A stretch of 52,906 bases of DNA from Reyranella sp. (GTDB taxonomy: Bacteria; Pseudomonadota; Alphaproteobacteria; Reyranellales; Reyranellaceae), in contig JAIETA010000125.1 of NCBI GenBank assembly GCA_019745575.1, forward strand, positions 1 to 52,906. Direction: 5' to 3'. The notes under the pieces are model-generated. The model searched no databases, was not told where the DNA came from, and saw only the letters and a list, made by a program, of their open reading frames with translations. A program made the translations under genes and the position numbers. Shown piece by piece: positions 25,400-34,297 of this stretch (position 1 is its first letter; every line of letters begins with the position of its first letter).

Positions 25400-26224
25400 A
25401 TGACCTACGCCCACATCAGACTAGAGATCGAGGGGCCTGTCGCCTCGCTGATCTTCAATCGCCCGCAGGTGCTGAACGCCTTCCACAACGAAGCCATGGA
25501 CGAGTGCCGGGCCGCGCTGCGGGAGATGGCGGAGGACGATCGGGTCCGCGTCGTTCTGGTTCGCGGCGAAGGGCGCGCCTTCTCGGCCGGCTTCGACATG
25601 AAGGCCGCGGCCGAGCGGGACATGTCGACGGTCGATCATGTGCGCCGCCAGATGGAGCGCCAGTTCGATTTCATCATGGCGTTCTGGGATTGCCCGAAGC
25701 CGACCATCGCTCTCGTGCACGGGTTCTGCATGGCCGGCGCGTTCGAGGTTGCGCTGGCCTGCGACATCACCGTGGCGGCCGAGGGAACGCGGTTCGGCGA
25801 GCCCGAGGTGCGCTTCGGCACCGGCATCGTGGCCATGCTCCTGCCGTGGGCGGTGCTGCCCAAGCACGCCAAGGAAATTCTGCTGACGGGCAACGACAAG
25901 ATGGATGCGGCGCGCGCTCATGCCATCGGGATCGTCAATCACGTCGTGCCCGAGGGCGAACTGGCGGCGTTCGGTCGCCGCATGGCACGCGACATCGCGG
26001 CGGCCGCAGGTCCCTCGGTGTTCTTCACCAAGCGGGCGATGAACCGCACCTACGAGATCATGGGAATGCGCGAGGCGCTTCGCGCGTCGCTCGACATCGA
26101 CGTCATCCTCAACGCCACGCCGAGCGCGGAGAAGAGCGAGTTCCAGCGGATCCGCAAGGAGCAGGGGCTGAAGGCCGCCCTGGCGTGGCGCGATTCCCGG
26201 TTCTCCGACGGACAGGCCCCCTGA
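25400..26224 (+). CDS. Enoyl-CoA hydratase/isomerase (crotonase family)
   Basis: A 274-residue crotonase-fold protein. NRPQVLNAF, RGEGRAFSAGFDMK (oxyanion-hole strand 1, about 55-68) and HGFCMAGAFEVALACDITVAA (oxyanion-hole 2) are present. The catalytic Glu pair of classical ECH is only partly visible: GEPEVRFGTGIVAMLLPW carries one Glu near 137. So hydratase, isomerase or another crotonase activity is possible. AGGACCAGG lies before the ATG. It stands alone on the plus strand next to the accessory zone. Confidence 0.9.
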   Translation: MTYAHIRLEIEGPVASLIFNRPQVLNAFHNEAMDECRAALREMAEDDRVRVVLVRGEGRAFSAGFDMKAAAERDMSTVDHVRRQMERQFDFIMAFWDCPKPTIALVHGFCMAGAFEVALACDITVAAEGTRFGEPEVRFGTGIVAMLLPWAVLPKHAKEILLTGNDKMDAARAHAIGIVNHVVPEGELAAFGRRMARDIAAAAGPSVFFTKRAMNRTYEIMGMREALRASLDIDVILNATPSAEKSEFQRIRKEQGLKAALAWRDSRFSDGQAP

Positions 26225-26267
26225 GGGCGCGCCGGCCCGGCCGAGCCCCGGGCGCCCGTTCTCCCCG

Positions 26268-27191
26268 TCAGGCCACCGACCCCGGATCGGTATTGGCGCC
26301 GCACACCAAGGTCGCCACCCGCTCGCCCGCCGCCGGCCTGTAGACGCCGGCCATCAGCGCGGCCAGGCCGGTGGCGCCGGCCGGCTCGGCCACCACACGC
26401 AACTCTTCCCACAACGCGCGTTGCGCGGCGCGCACGGCGTCGTCGCTCACCAGCACCGACTGCTTCACGAGCTTCCGAGCGACCTCAAAGTTCGGTGTGC
26501 CGATCCGGCTGGCGCCCAGCGCGTCGGCCGCGATGCCGGAAATCTTTACGTCGACCGGCCGGCCGGCCTTCAGTGCCGCGTGCAGCGTCGGCGTGCCCTC
26601 GGTCTCGACCGCCACGATCTTCGTTCCCGCCCCGATGGCAGCGGCGCAGCCGGCGATCAAACCGCCGCCGCCCACTGCCACCAGCAAGGTGTCGAATTTC
26701 GCCTGCTCCTCGAATTCCAGCGCCACGCTGCCCGCGCCCGCGAACACGACCTTGTCCTCGTAGGCCGGCACGATCAGCGCGCCCGTCTCGGCGGCGCGCG
26801 CCTCCGAGGCCGCACGGGCCTCGGCATAGACGGCGCCGATCTGATGCACGACCGCGCCATAGGCCCGGAGCCGCGCCACCTTGGTCGGCGAGGCCATGGT
26901 GGGCACGAAGATCTCCGCCTTGTGGCCCAGCGCCCGGGCGGCATAGGCCGCGGCAGCGCCATGATTGCCGCCCGAGGCCGCGACGATGCCGGCGGCCGGG
27001 ACCTTCGAGGCCAGGATCTTGTGAAAGGCGCCGCGGCCCTTGAACGAGCCGCTGAGTTGCAGCGATTCGAGTTTCAATGCCAGCGGTGCGGCGATGCCGA
27101 GTGAACCGGCCTTGAGTTCGATCGTGGGCGTCCGGCGCACATGCGGGCGAATGAGGACCCAGGCGGCCTCGACGTCGGTGCGGGAGATCAT
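26268..27191 (-). CDS. Threonine/serine dehydratase-like PLP enzyme
   Basis: A 307-residue fold-type II PLP enzyme. The Schiff-base lysine is Lys51 in SGSFKGRGA. SGGNHG (73-78) binds the cofactor phosphate region and VGGGGLIAG holds the glycine loop. There is no C-terminal ACT domain, so it is the short catabolic type (threonine deaminase, serine racemase or related). The short length and TMASPTKVARLRAYGA stretch fit serine/threonine dehydratases. It acts in the cytosol. Confidence 0.9.
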   Translation of the reverse strand: MISRTDVEAAWVLIRPHVRRTPTIELKAGSLGIAAPLALKLESLQLSGSFKGRGAFHKILASKVPAAGIVAASGGNHGAAAAYAARALGHKAEIFVPTMASPTKVARLRAYGAVVHQIGAVYAEARAASEARAAETGALIVPAYEDKVVFAGAGSVALEFEEQAKFDTLLVAVGGGGLIAGCAAAIGAGTKIVAVETEGTPTLHAALKAGRPVDVKISGIAADALGASRIGTPNFEVARKLVKQSVLVSDDAVRAAQRALWEELRVVAEPAGATGLAALMAGVYRPAAGERVATLVCGANTDPGSVA

Positions 27192-27206
27192 GGCGATATC
27201 TTTCTA

Positions 27207-27326
27207 CTCCTCCCCCGCTTCGCGGGGGAGGTGGCCCGCAGGGCCGGAGGGGTCAGAGGCAAAGGCACGAGGCTCATGACCCCACCGTCCCCTTCGGGGA
27301 CACCTCCCCCGATGACGGGGGAGGAT
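27207..27326. repeat. Intergenic palindromic repeat element
   Basis: A nested inverted repeat fills this 120 bp. Its parts are CCTCCCCCGC/GCGGGGGAGG (27209-27231), GTCCCC/GGGGAC (27287-27301) and CCTCCCCCG/CGGGGGAGG (27303-27324). GGGGTCA and TGACCCC lie in between, so the whole can also form one cruciform. Similar C- and G-rich palindromes are dispersed in many alphaproteobacterial genomes. It separates the dehydratase from the HD-domain gene. Confidence 0.7.
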
Positions 27327-27338
27327 GAAGAAGGGGAG

Positions 27339-27902
27339 TCACTTCCGGCAGGCCGCGACGTGGCGCAGGTAGTGGTCGAAGTCGGGCGTCTGCGCCTGCG
27401 GATCCTTGGCGCCCTCGTCGTAGCGGCGCAGCCGCACGGCCTCGGCGTGGAACGGGTTGGCGCGGAAGGCCGCGATCTCGTCGGCCGACATCGTGCCGCC
27501 CTGCAGTTCCAGGCTGCGCACCGAGTCCGGCGAGAGCTTGCCGAAATAGTCCGATTCGACGGTGCAGAGATAGCGCTTGGCCGCGACGTGCAGCCGGACG
27601 GGCTCGCTGACCTCGGGGCCGAAACGTTCGCTGAGCCACCTGGCGCCCAGTTCCTCGTGGACGTCGTCGACGCCGCGCGCCGCCGGGTCCTCGCCGAGAT
27701 CGTGGATCATGTGGCCGACATCGTGCAGCAGCGAGGCCAGCACAGTGGCGGGCGGCGCCGCGTCGGCTTCGGCCAGGGCCGCGGCCTGCAGCGCATGCTG
27801 GAGCTGGTTGATCTCGGACAGGCCGTAGCGGCGCGTGGCGCGGCCGACGAAGATTCTTAGCAGCTCCTGGCGCAGGGGATCGTTCGGGAGGGCATCGCTC
27901 AT
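27339..27902 (-). CDS. HD-domain protein, PhnZ-like oxygenase family
   Basis: A 187-residue HD-fold protein. The metal ligands are His36 (QLQHALQAA), His60-Asp61 (LLHDVGH), His82 (DVHEELG) and His105 (VRLHVAAKRYL). The overall wording, with Tyr26 and Glu30 just before the first ligand, is that of the phosphonate-operon HD family (PhnZ-like mixed-valent di-iron oxygenases and MIOX relatives). No other phosphonate gene is nearby, so the substrate may differ. The ATG overlaps the stop of the hydrolase gene by four bases (ATGA), making it the last gene of a coupled operon. Confidence 0.82.
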   Translation of the reverse strand: MSDALPNDPLRQELLRIFVGRATRRYGLSEINQLQHALQAAALAEADAAPPATVLASLLHDVGHMIHDLGEDPAARGVDDVHEELGARWLSERFGPEVSEPVRLHVAAKRYLCTVESDYFGKLSPDSVRSLELQGGTMSADEIAAFRANPFHAEAVRLRRYDEGAKDPQAQTPDFDHYLRHVAACRK

Positions 27903-28894
27903 GCGCCCTTTTTAGCATGAACCGGCGCATAGCCGGGAATCGTCGCCAACACCTTTTCCAGGGGATCGGGCTGCCAGGCGCGAGTCATGAAATCGCCATG
28001 CATGTCGAGCCCGCCGGTCGCCACGAAGGCCGCCGTGCCGGGCGACAGCGTCCGGGGAACGCCGCGCGTAAAAGGGATGCGCCGCTTGGCGAGCAGGCCC
28101 TGGAGCGTGGCGTTTTCGTCCTTGGTGGACTCCGTATAGGCGCTGAGCAGAAAGGCCTGCCGCCGCCGCGCCGCAAACCAGGCCGCGAACTTCGCCTCCT
28201 CGCCGTACAGCGCGTCCATCAGGACGACGCCCTTGATGCGGTGGTTGGCGCCGCCGCGCTCCAGGGCATAGGCGGCGGACAGGTAGCCGCCGCTGAAAGC
28301 CACGATCACGACCGGCGCGAGATTGAAGGCGCGGCCGGCGCTGCGATTGCCTTCCAGCCGCATCAGCCGCTCGGCCGCCTCGTCGAGATACTTGGCGAAG
28401 TGGCCGCCGCGCCAGAAATTGCCGGCGCTGGAATCGGCGGCGTCGACGGCGAGCTGCGGCGCCACCAGGGCGATGTTCTGGCCCGACTCCTCGACCTGCC
28501 GCGGCACGGCCTGGCGGACGACCACGTCGCGTTCCAGCGTGGCGCCCTGGCCGTGCAGGTAGAGCACGATCAGGACCGGCCGCGCCGGATCGAACCCCTT
28601 GGGCAGATAGAGCAGCGACCGGCGGTCGCTATAAGTCGGATCCTCCCAGTAGACGTCGCCGCGGCCCGTCGTGTGGCCGCGCCGCGGGCCGTCGCGGGCG
28701 TCGAGGAAGGGCTTGGTCGAGTCGGGCAGGAAGCCGCGGTAAGGGAACGGCGAGGCGTTGAAGGCCACGAGCTGGGTCTTGGCCTCGCGCGGCGGTGGTG
28801 GCGGCCTGGTGACCGGCTTGGCTTGCGGCTTGCTCTGGGCGCGCGCGGCGGTCGGCATCAGGATCGCCCCGGCCAGCAGCGCGCGGCGCTTCAC
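27899..28894 (-). CDS. Exported alpha/beta-hydrolase-like protein
   Basis: A 331-residue protein with an N-terminal signal (VKRRALLAGAILMPTAARAQ) followed by a proline-rich linker. PVLIVLYLHGQGATLERDV is the HG oxyanion region, and PVVIVAFSGGYLSAAYALERGG has the nucleophile elbow, although it reads AFSGGY and not GxSxG. GGLDMHGDF near the end may carry the histidine. So it is an alpha/beta hydrolase with a variant elbow, probably periplasmic. The GTG start at 28894 overlaps the upstream stop (GTGA). Confidence 0.75.
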   Translation of the reverse strand: MKRRALLAGAILMPTAARAQSKPQAKPVTRPPPPPREAKTQLVAFNASPFPYRGFLPDSTKPFLDARDGPRRGHTTGRGDVYWEDPTYSDRRSLLYLPKGFDPARPVLIVLYLHGQGATLERDVVVRQAVPRQVEESGQNIALVAPQLAVDAADSSAGNFWRGGHFAKYLDEAAERLMRLEGNRSAGRAFNLAPVVIVAFSGGYLSAAYALERGGANHRIKGVVLMDALYGEEAKFAAWFAARRRQAFLLSAYTESTKDENATLQGLLAKRRIPFTRGVPRTLSPGTAAFVATGGLDMHGDFMTRAWQPDPLEKVLATIPGYAPVHAKKGA

Positions 28895-31566
28895 GCCGTC
28901 GCTGGCCGCGCCACCCCGATCGCCTGGGGCTGGAGCGGCTTTAGCACCGAGAAGAACGCAGGCAGCGCCACCAGGTAGGCGACGGCGCCCACCAGCACCA
29001 CCGCCGGCAGGCCGAAGCTGGTCGCCACGATCGGCACCAGGGCGGCGCCGATCACCGAGAAGCAGCCGTTGATGCCCCAGGCCCACAGGAACATGTGGTC
29101 CTTGCCGAGGCGCCCGAGCGTGGTCATGGCGGTGGGCATCGGGAAGCCCATCAGGAAGGCCGGGGGGAAGATCAGCAGCAGGCAGAGCAGGATGCGCAGC
29201 ACGTAGGGCAGCGTGCCGATCCAGTCGAGCGCGTAGTCGATGGTGAAGGCGTAAAACACCAGGATCAGGAAGATCGCCAGGAAGACCTTGGGCATGAAGC
29301 TGCGCGCCCGGTCGAGGTAGCGTTCGGAGAAGAAGCTGCCGATACCGGAGAACACGAGCATGCCGGTGATCAGCACCGAGGCCGACACCGTGGCGTTGGA
29401 CAGCGCCAGGATGAAATGGGAGATCATGCCGACTTCGACGATGATGTAGCCGAGGCCGAGGCAGAGGAAGTAGGTCAGCGTGCCGACCTTGCCGGGATAG
29501 CGGCTGAAGATCGTCCGCCAGCCGAACACCACGGGGAACAGCACCAGCGTGAGCGCGAAGACGGTGGCGATGCCGAGCGTCGCCCACAGCAGCAGGTAGC
29601 CCCACTCGTCCTGCACCAGTTCGAGCCGGTCGGTGAACTTCAGGAGATCGCCCACCTTGATGTAGGCGGCGAAGTACGGCTGGTGGTTGGTCAGGATGCG
29701 GGTGTCGAAGACGTACTGATCCGCCACCTTCTCCTGCCAGCCGCCGTTGATGAGATAGTGCCAGGCGAGCCGGCCGAGCACGGTCGCCGGCACGACCGGC
29801 GCCGGCGGCGTGCCATCGGCCTTGGCGTCTGTTGCCCCGGGGGCGCCGGGCGGCGGCTTGTCGTTGGGCTCCTTGTCCGACGGCGCCGTTGGATCGGCCG
29901 GCGTGCCGGCGAAGAAGAACTGGTCGCGGTAATCCTGCAGGATCTGCGGCAGCGGCGCCTCGTCGACCTTGAGGCCGGGCGCGTAGATCTCGTCGAACGA
30001 CATCGCCTTGGTGTGGGCGTTGAGCTGCGCGATCTCCGCCGGCGTGAAGCCGCCGCGCTTGTAGAGCACGGTGGCGGTCGAGAGGTAGGACGACACGACG
30101 TAGAAGTCGTTGGCGATGTCGCCGCTGCCGCCCTTGTCCTTGGCCACGTCGCGCGCTGCCGCCACCATGGTGGCATAGAGTTTCAGCACCGACTTGGGCG
30201 GCTCTTCCTTGTTCCACAGCGTGACCGAGAGGATGCCGCCGGGCGCCAGCGCGCGCATGTAGGCGCTCATCGCCTCGCGCGTGTAGGAGTATTTCTCGAC
30301 GATCGAAAAGCCGCCGGGGCTCGACAGGCCCGCCGAATCGGCCAGCGACAGGTCGATGATGTCGTAGCGGTTCCTGGTGCCCGCGACATAGAGGCGGCCG
30401 TCGAAGTCGATGACGGTGACCTTGGGATTGTTGAGCACGTCGCCGGTGAAGGCGCGCAGCCCCTTGTCTTCGCGGAAGGCCGTCAGCAGCGCGGGATTGC
30501 CCTCCGCCACCGTCACGTGCTTCGAACCGGACTTCAGCGCCACCGCGGTCGAGATGCCGCCGCCGAACTGCACGACGAAGGTGTTAGGATCCTTCTTCAG
30601 CAGGTAGGGATAGAACATCGGCAGATAGCGGAAATACGGCGTCTCGTCGGCCGGCAGGTCTTTTATGATGCCCGACGGCCCCTCGGAATCGATGTAGAGG
30701 CCGAGATAGGCGTTGGACGGCATCTTGGGCACGTTGAAGGCGGCGTTGTCGGACTGGCCCGGCGCGAAGTGCAGGTAAGAGCTGGAATAGACTTCCAGGT
30801 AGCCGAACGGCGAGGCGCGCTCGTAGGTGCGCACCGCGTCGGGAAACTTGCGGGCGTAGGAGACGCCCTTGTAGTCGGACACCGCGAGCTTGGGGATGCC
30901 GAGCAGCGGCGGCGCCGCATAGTGCACGGCGGCCGACAGCACCGCGACACCGACGATGGCGGCGATGCCGCGCCGGTCGGCCAGCGCCACGAACCACAGC
31001 ACGCCGCCGGCCAGCCACAGCAGCAGCGGCGCCATGATGAGGTCGTCGGGCTTGAAGACGTACATGGCGAGCAGCACGGAAAGCCCGCACAGGCCGGAGC
31101 CCACGAGGTCGGCGAAGTAGACGCGGCTAAAAGTCTTCTGCGCCTTGAGGAAGACGACGCCGAGATAGAGGGCACCGGCCAGGAAGGGCAGGAAGTAGAG
31201 CACGAAGTTGGCGAGCAGCCGCCACTTCTGCATCGGGTCGGAGATCAGGAAGATGGCGTTGAACGGCACCTGCTGGGCGGCGAGGTTGCACACCACCATG
31301 AGCGGCCCGAAGGCCAGCAGCGCCCCCTTGACCGCGCCCTGCCAGTGGCGCTCGAACCAGCCCTTGCCGACACACATGACCGCGCTGGTGAGGCCGAAGC
31401 CGAACATGGCGAGGCTCACCACCAGCGAGCCGAAATGGGCCCAGCTGCCGACCGAGAAGACCCGCATGATGCCGATCTGCAGCGCGATGATGCTGCCGGC
31501 GACCAGACCGACGGACAGATAGAAGGAAAGCGATGGACGATTGTCGAGATCGACGGAGACGGTCAA
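28891..31566 (-). CDS. Large membrane protein with spermidine-synthase-like domain
   Basis: An 891-residue polytopic protein. About seven N-terminal membrane helices (SFYLSVGLVAGSIIALQIGIMR onward) are followed by a soluble Rossmann methyltransferase-like domain (about 330-480; VVQFGGGISTAVALKSGSKHVTVAEGNP, then YDIIDLSLADSAG, ALAPGGILSVTLWNKEEP). A proline- and Asp-rich linker and seven or so further C-terminal helices come next. This architecture is that of fused membrane spermidine-synthase-like proteins; whether it makes polyamines is doubtful. It is translationally coupled to the exported hydrolase. Confidence 0.8.
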   Translation of the reverse strand: MTVSVDLDNRPSLSFYLSVGLVAGSIIALQIGIMRVFSVGSWAHFGSLVVSLAMFGFGLTSAVMCVGKGWFERHWQGAVKGALLAFGPLMVVCNLAAQQVPFNAIFLISDPMQKWRLLANFVLYFLPFLAGALYLGVVFLKAQKTFSRVYFADLVGSGLCGLSVLLAMYVFKPDDLIMAPLLLWLAGGVLWFVALADRRGIAAIVGVAVLSAAVHYAAPPLLGIPKLAVSDYKGVSYARKFPDAVRTYERASPFGYLEVYSSSYLHFAPGQSDNAAFNVPKMPSNAYLGLYIDSEGPSGIIKDLPADETPYFRYLPMFYPYLLKKDPNTFVVQFGGGISTAVALKSGSKHVTVAEGNPALLTAFREDKGLRAFTGDVLNNPKVTVIDFDGRLYVAGTRNRYDIIDLSLADSAGLSSPGGFSIVEKYSYTREAMSAYMRALAPGGILSVTLWNKEEPPKSVLKLYATMVAAARDVAKDKGGSGDIANDFYVVSSYLSTATVLYKRGGFTPAEIAQLNAHTKAMSFDEIYAPGLKVDEAPLPQILQDYRDQFFFAGTPADPTAPSDKEPNDKPPPGAPGATDAKADGTPPAPVVPATVLGRLAWHYLINGGWQEKVADQYVFDTRILTNHQPYFAAYIKVGDLLKFTDRLELVQDEWGYLLLWATLGIATVFALTLVLFPVVFGWRTIFSRYPGKVGTLTYFLCLGLGYIIVEVGMISHFILALSNATVSASVLITGMLVFSGIGSFFSERYLDRARSFMPKVFLAIFLILVFYAFTIDYALDWIGTLPYVLRILLCLLLIFPPAFLMGFPMPTAMTTLGRLGKDHMFLWAWGINGCFSVIGAALVPIVATSFGLPAVVLVGAVAYLVALPAFFSVLKPLQPQAIGVARPATA

Positions 31567-31608
31567 AGGGGGGAGGCTCCGTTGTGTTGGGCCGTCGTTG
31601 CGGCCGGT

Positions 31609-31637
31609 CAGGGCCGCGCGTTCATGGCGCGGCCCTG
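31609..31637 (-). terminator. Strong hairpin between methyltransferase and synthase-like genes
   Basis: CAGGGCCGCGC / GCGCGGCCCTG is a perfect 11 bp stem with a seven-base loop. It lies 20 bp beyond the methyltransferase stop on the minus strand. No T-run follows, so it may act as an attenuator or an mRNA-stabilising stem inside the operon, and not as a full terminator. Confidence 0.45.
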
Positions 31638-31656
31638 TCGTGTCGGCATATCGGCG

Positions 31657-32526
31657 TCAGCGGTTGTGGGTGCCCGCGATCTTGTCGCCGTCGAGCTTGG
31701 TGAAGGGCACGAACGGCACGATCTTGCCGCCGTAGATGTCCTCGCGGCTGGTCGTGATCGACCCGTCGGCGCCCTGGGTCTTGGAGACCTTGAGCACGCG
31801 CTGGGCACCCGGCGGACCCACCGGAATGACCATCAGGCCGCCGGCCTTGAGCTGTTGCAGGAGCGGCGGCGGCACGTGGTCGATGCCGCAGGTCACGATG
31901 ATCTTGTCGAAGGGCGCCGCCTGCTCCCAGCCGTAGTAGCCGTCGGCCTGCTTGGTCTTGATGTGCTTGTACTCGGTGTAGCCCTTGTCGATCAGCTTGT
32001 CGTACAGCGCGCGCGTGCGGGCGGCGAGCGGGGCGATGATCTCGATCGTGTAGGTGTTCTCGGTGAGGTTGGCGATGTAGGCCGCCTGCACGCCCGAGCC
32101 GGTGCCGATCTCGAGCACCTTCTCCCCGCGCTTGACGTCGATGACGTTGGTCATGCGGCCCTGCAGATGCGGGCCCGACATGGTGACGCCATAGCCAATG
32201 TCGAGGAAGTTGTGCTCGTAGGCGCGCTTGTAGATCGCCGGATTGACCGAGGCGAACTCCTCGCGCGGCGTCAGCAGGAAGGCGCGGATGGTGGTGGGCC
32301 CCCAGATGTCCTTGTTCCGCAGGAGCGCCTGGAAGCGGTCCCAGCGCTGGCCGAGGAAGGTCGGGTCCTCGCCGCGGGCCGTACCCCAGGCGATGAAATT
32401 GTCGCGCGTGTCGGTCGGCGGGTTGAGATCCCAGCTATAGGGCTTGATCGATGCGGCCCAGGCCGTGGACACGACGCCCGCGGCGGCCACGGCCGCCGTA
32501 CCGGAGACGAAAGTGCGCCTCTTCAA
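31657..32526 (-). CDS. Exported protein-L-isoaspartate methyltransferase-like protein
   Basis: A 289-residue protein. Its N-terminus is a twin-arginine-type signal (MKRRTFVSGTAAVAAAGVVS, cut near AWAA). The body is PIMT-like: GVTMSGPHLQGRM (family SxP region), VLEIGTGSGVQAAYIANL (SAM-binding motif I, about 138-155), then FDKIIVTCGIDHVPPPLLQQL and GGLMVIPVGP. PIMT normally repairs isoaspartate in the cytosol with SAM, so an exported version is odd. It is probably the first gene of the four-gene minus-strand operon. Confidence 0.82.
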   Translation of the reverse strand: MKRRTFVSGTAAVAAAGVVSTAWAASIKPYSWDLNPPTDTRDNFIAWGTARGEDPTFLGQRWDRFQALLRNKDIWGPTTIRAFLLTPREEFASVNPAIYKRAYEHNFLDIGYGVTMSGPHLQGRMTNVIDVKRGEKVLEIGTGSGVQAAYIANLTENTYTIEIIAPLAARTRALYDKLIDKGYTEYKHIKTKQADGYYGWEQAAPFDKIIVTCGIDHVPPPLLQQLKAGGLMVIPVGPPGAQRVLKVSKTQGADGSITTSREDIYGGKIVPFVPFTKLDGDKIAGTHNR

Positions 32527-32693
32527 GATATCCTCCTTGGCGCGGACCCCTTGGGGGGAGGGAGCGAAACCACTGGAAAAGCCCGGTGATTCGGGGGCAG
32601 CCGCACAGCGACTAGATACGGGAATTGTGGCGGATTTGCCAGTGGACCCGTGCTACGCCACGCCCGAACCTCAACGAAACCGGTGAAGATCCC

Positions 32694-33698
32694 ATGACCA
32701 GACCTCTGTCCCGGCGCGCCACCCTGGGCGCGGCCGCCGCCCTGCCCGCCGCCGCCCTGCTGCCTGCCGGCCTCGGCGCCCAGGCGGCCTGGAAGCCCAC
32801 GCAGGGCGTGCGCATCGTCGTGCCGGCAGCACCTGGCGGCACCACCGACATCGTCGCCCGCCTGCTGGCGGCCCACCTGCAGCAGGCCTGGGGCCAGTCC
32901 TGCGTGGTCGACAACAAGTCGGGGGCCGGCGGCGTCATCGGCTCCAACGAGGTGGTGAAATCGACGCCCGACGGCCACACCGTCCTGATGGGCAACATCG
33001 GCCCGCAGTCGATCGCCTATTCGCTCTACCGCAACATGCCCTACACGCCGGCCGCCTTCGCCCCGGTGTCGTGCGTCATCACCGCCCCCAACGTGCTGGT
33101 CGTGCATCCCTCGGTGCCGGCCACCACGGTGCCCGAGTTCGTCGCCTGGCTGAAGAAGGAGGACGGCAAGGTCTCCTACGCCTCCTCGGGCACCGGCCAG
33201 TCGCCGCACCTGTCGGCCGCCTGGTTCATGCAGCTCACCGGCACCAAGGCCACGCACGTGCCCTATCGCGGCGCGGCGCCGGCGCTGAACGACCTGGTGG
33301 CGGGCGTCACCAGCTTCTTCTTCGACAACCTCACCACCGCCATCGAGTTCGTGCGGGCGGGCAAGCTGCGCGCGCTGGGCCTCACCTCGGCGCAGCGCAA
33401 CCCGCTGGTGCCCGACCTGGTGCCGATCCGCGAGACCATGCCGGAACTGGCGCCGTTCGACGTCTCGACCTGGTTCGGCGTGTTCCTGCCCGGCGCCACG
33501 CCGCGCCCGATCGTCGATTCGCTCAACGCCCAGATGAAGGCCTGGCTCGACGACGAGAAGACCAGGGAGCGCTTCCGCGCGATGGCGGGCTTCCCCGCCT
33601 ACGGCACGCCGGAGCAGTTCAATTCGTTCGTCAATGGCCAGATCGCCCAGTGGAAGAGCGTGATCGACAAGGAGGGGCTGAAGCTCGACGTGAACTAG
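32694..33698 (+). CDS. Bug-family (tripartite tricarboxylate transporter) binding protein 1
   Basis: A 334-residue periplasmic receptor. A Tat-type signal (PLSRRATLGAAAALPAAALL) is followed by RIVVPAAPGGTTDIVARLLA (about 40-59), the Bug signature that binds carboxylates, and by VVDNKSGAGGVIGSNEV. Later segments THVPYRGAAPALNDLVAG are typical. TctA/TctB membrane partners are not in this window. The start at 32694 gives the signal peptide directly. Its 3' third is about 90% identical by eye to a gene stump at 36213-36443. Confidence 0.92.
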   Translation: MTRPLSRRATLGAAAALPAAALLPAGLGAQAAWKPTQGVRIVVPAAPGGTTDIVARLLAAHLQQAWGQSCVVDNKSGAGGVIGSNEVVKSTPDGHTVLMGNIGPQSIAYSLYRNMPYTPAAFAPVSCVITAPNVLVVHPSVPATTVPEFVAWLKKEDGKVSYASSGTGQSPHLSAAWFMQLTGTKATHVPYRGAAPALNDLVAGVTSFFFDNLTTAIEFVRAGKLRALGLTSAQRNPLVPDLVPIRETMPELAPFDVSTWFGVFLPGATPRPIVDSLNAQMKAWLDDEKTRERFRAMAGFPAYGTPEQFNSFVNGQIAQWKSVIDKEGLKLDVN

Positions 33699-33713
33699 GG
33701 CGGAGCTGAAATC

Positions 33714-33738
33714 CGGCTCTCCGCAGCTCGGAGAGCCG
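33714..33738 (+). terminator. Terminator-like hairpin after Bug gene 1
   Basis: CGGCTCTCC / GGAGAGCCG is a perfect 9 bp stem with a seven-base loop, 16 bp beyond the stop. Only a short T-run (CGTTTCGG) follows. Confidence 0.55.
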
Positions 33739-33765
33739 ACGTTTCGGGGGCATTGTCTCACTGAT

Positions 33766-34018
33766 GTGTCACACCAACTTGTGTCAAATGTTGTGACACC
33801 GAGTTGTGACATCGCGTGAATCCTGCGGTCCGAGCGCCGCAGCAGACCGTCAATGGTTCCTTCTGGGACGCGTTTTTACGCACCTCGGTCCGCCCCACTT
33901 CCGGACGGTCTCCGGCGGGGGCAGCCTTTGCTTGCTACGCACGACACGATGATCGCGGGACGACCCCTCCTCCTCTTTTGGAGCGTACCCGGCGGGTGCG
34001 CCGGGCGGGGTATGGTCA
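33766..34018 (+). repeat. Structured intergenic repeat, copy B (candidate ncRNA or mobile element)
   Basis: This is the second copy of the element at 16266-16567. It has the same GTGTCACA/TGTGACAC opening (33766-33799), and the same CTGCGG/CCGCAG stem (33823-33842) with an eight-base loop where copy A has a long stem. GTCCG/CGGAC, TGCTTGCTAC, GGGACGACCCCTC and the hairpin CCCGGCG/CGCCGGG (33988-34005) followed by GGGGTATGGTCA come next. Copy B is about 50 bp shorter, mainly in the first stem-loop. The rest of the gap to 34297 is less GC-rich and shows no gene. Confidence 0.6.
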
Positions 34019-34297
34019 TTATTTATTGGAGCTGGCGCTCGACCTTCTGGACAGGGTTCCTGCCATGGTACGGGAAACATAGCACAACACCTGCTGAATC
34101 TGTTATCACATCTTCGTGATCGGATGCTGGCAGTGCTGGCATCTCTCGTCCTGTTCCAGCTCAGCGCATTTTCGCCGCGACATTCGGTGACTTCACGAGG
34201 TCATCAAAGCTTGGCTTCTTCTTAGAGCGGAATCCGCGCACGATAGCTAACCCCGGCAGCAAGCAGCCAAGCCACACAGGGCGACGCTAAGTGCCGA

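Noticed and set aside
29095-32589. Very long plus-strand open frame (over 1,100 codons) opposite the membrane synthase-like gene
   Set aside because: It lies antisense to well-recognised genes, has the His/Arg/Gly/Glu-rich composition of a GC-rich shadow frame, and shows no family motif.
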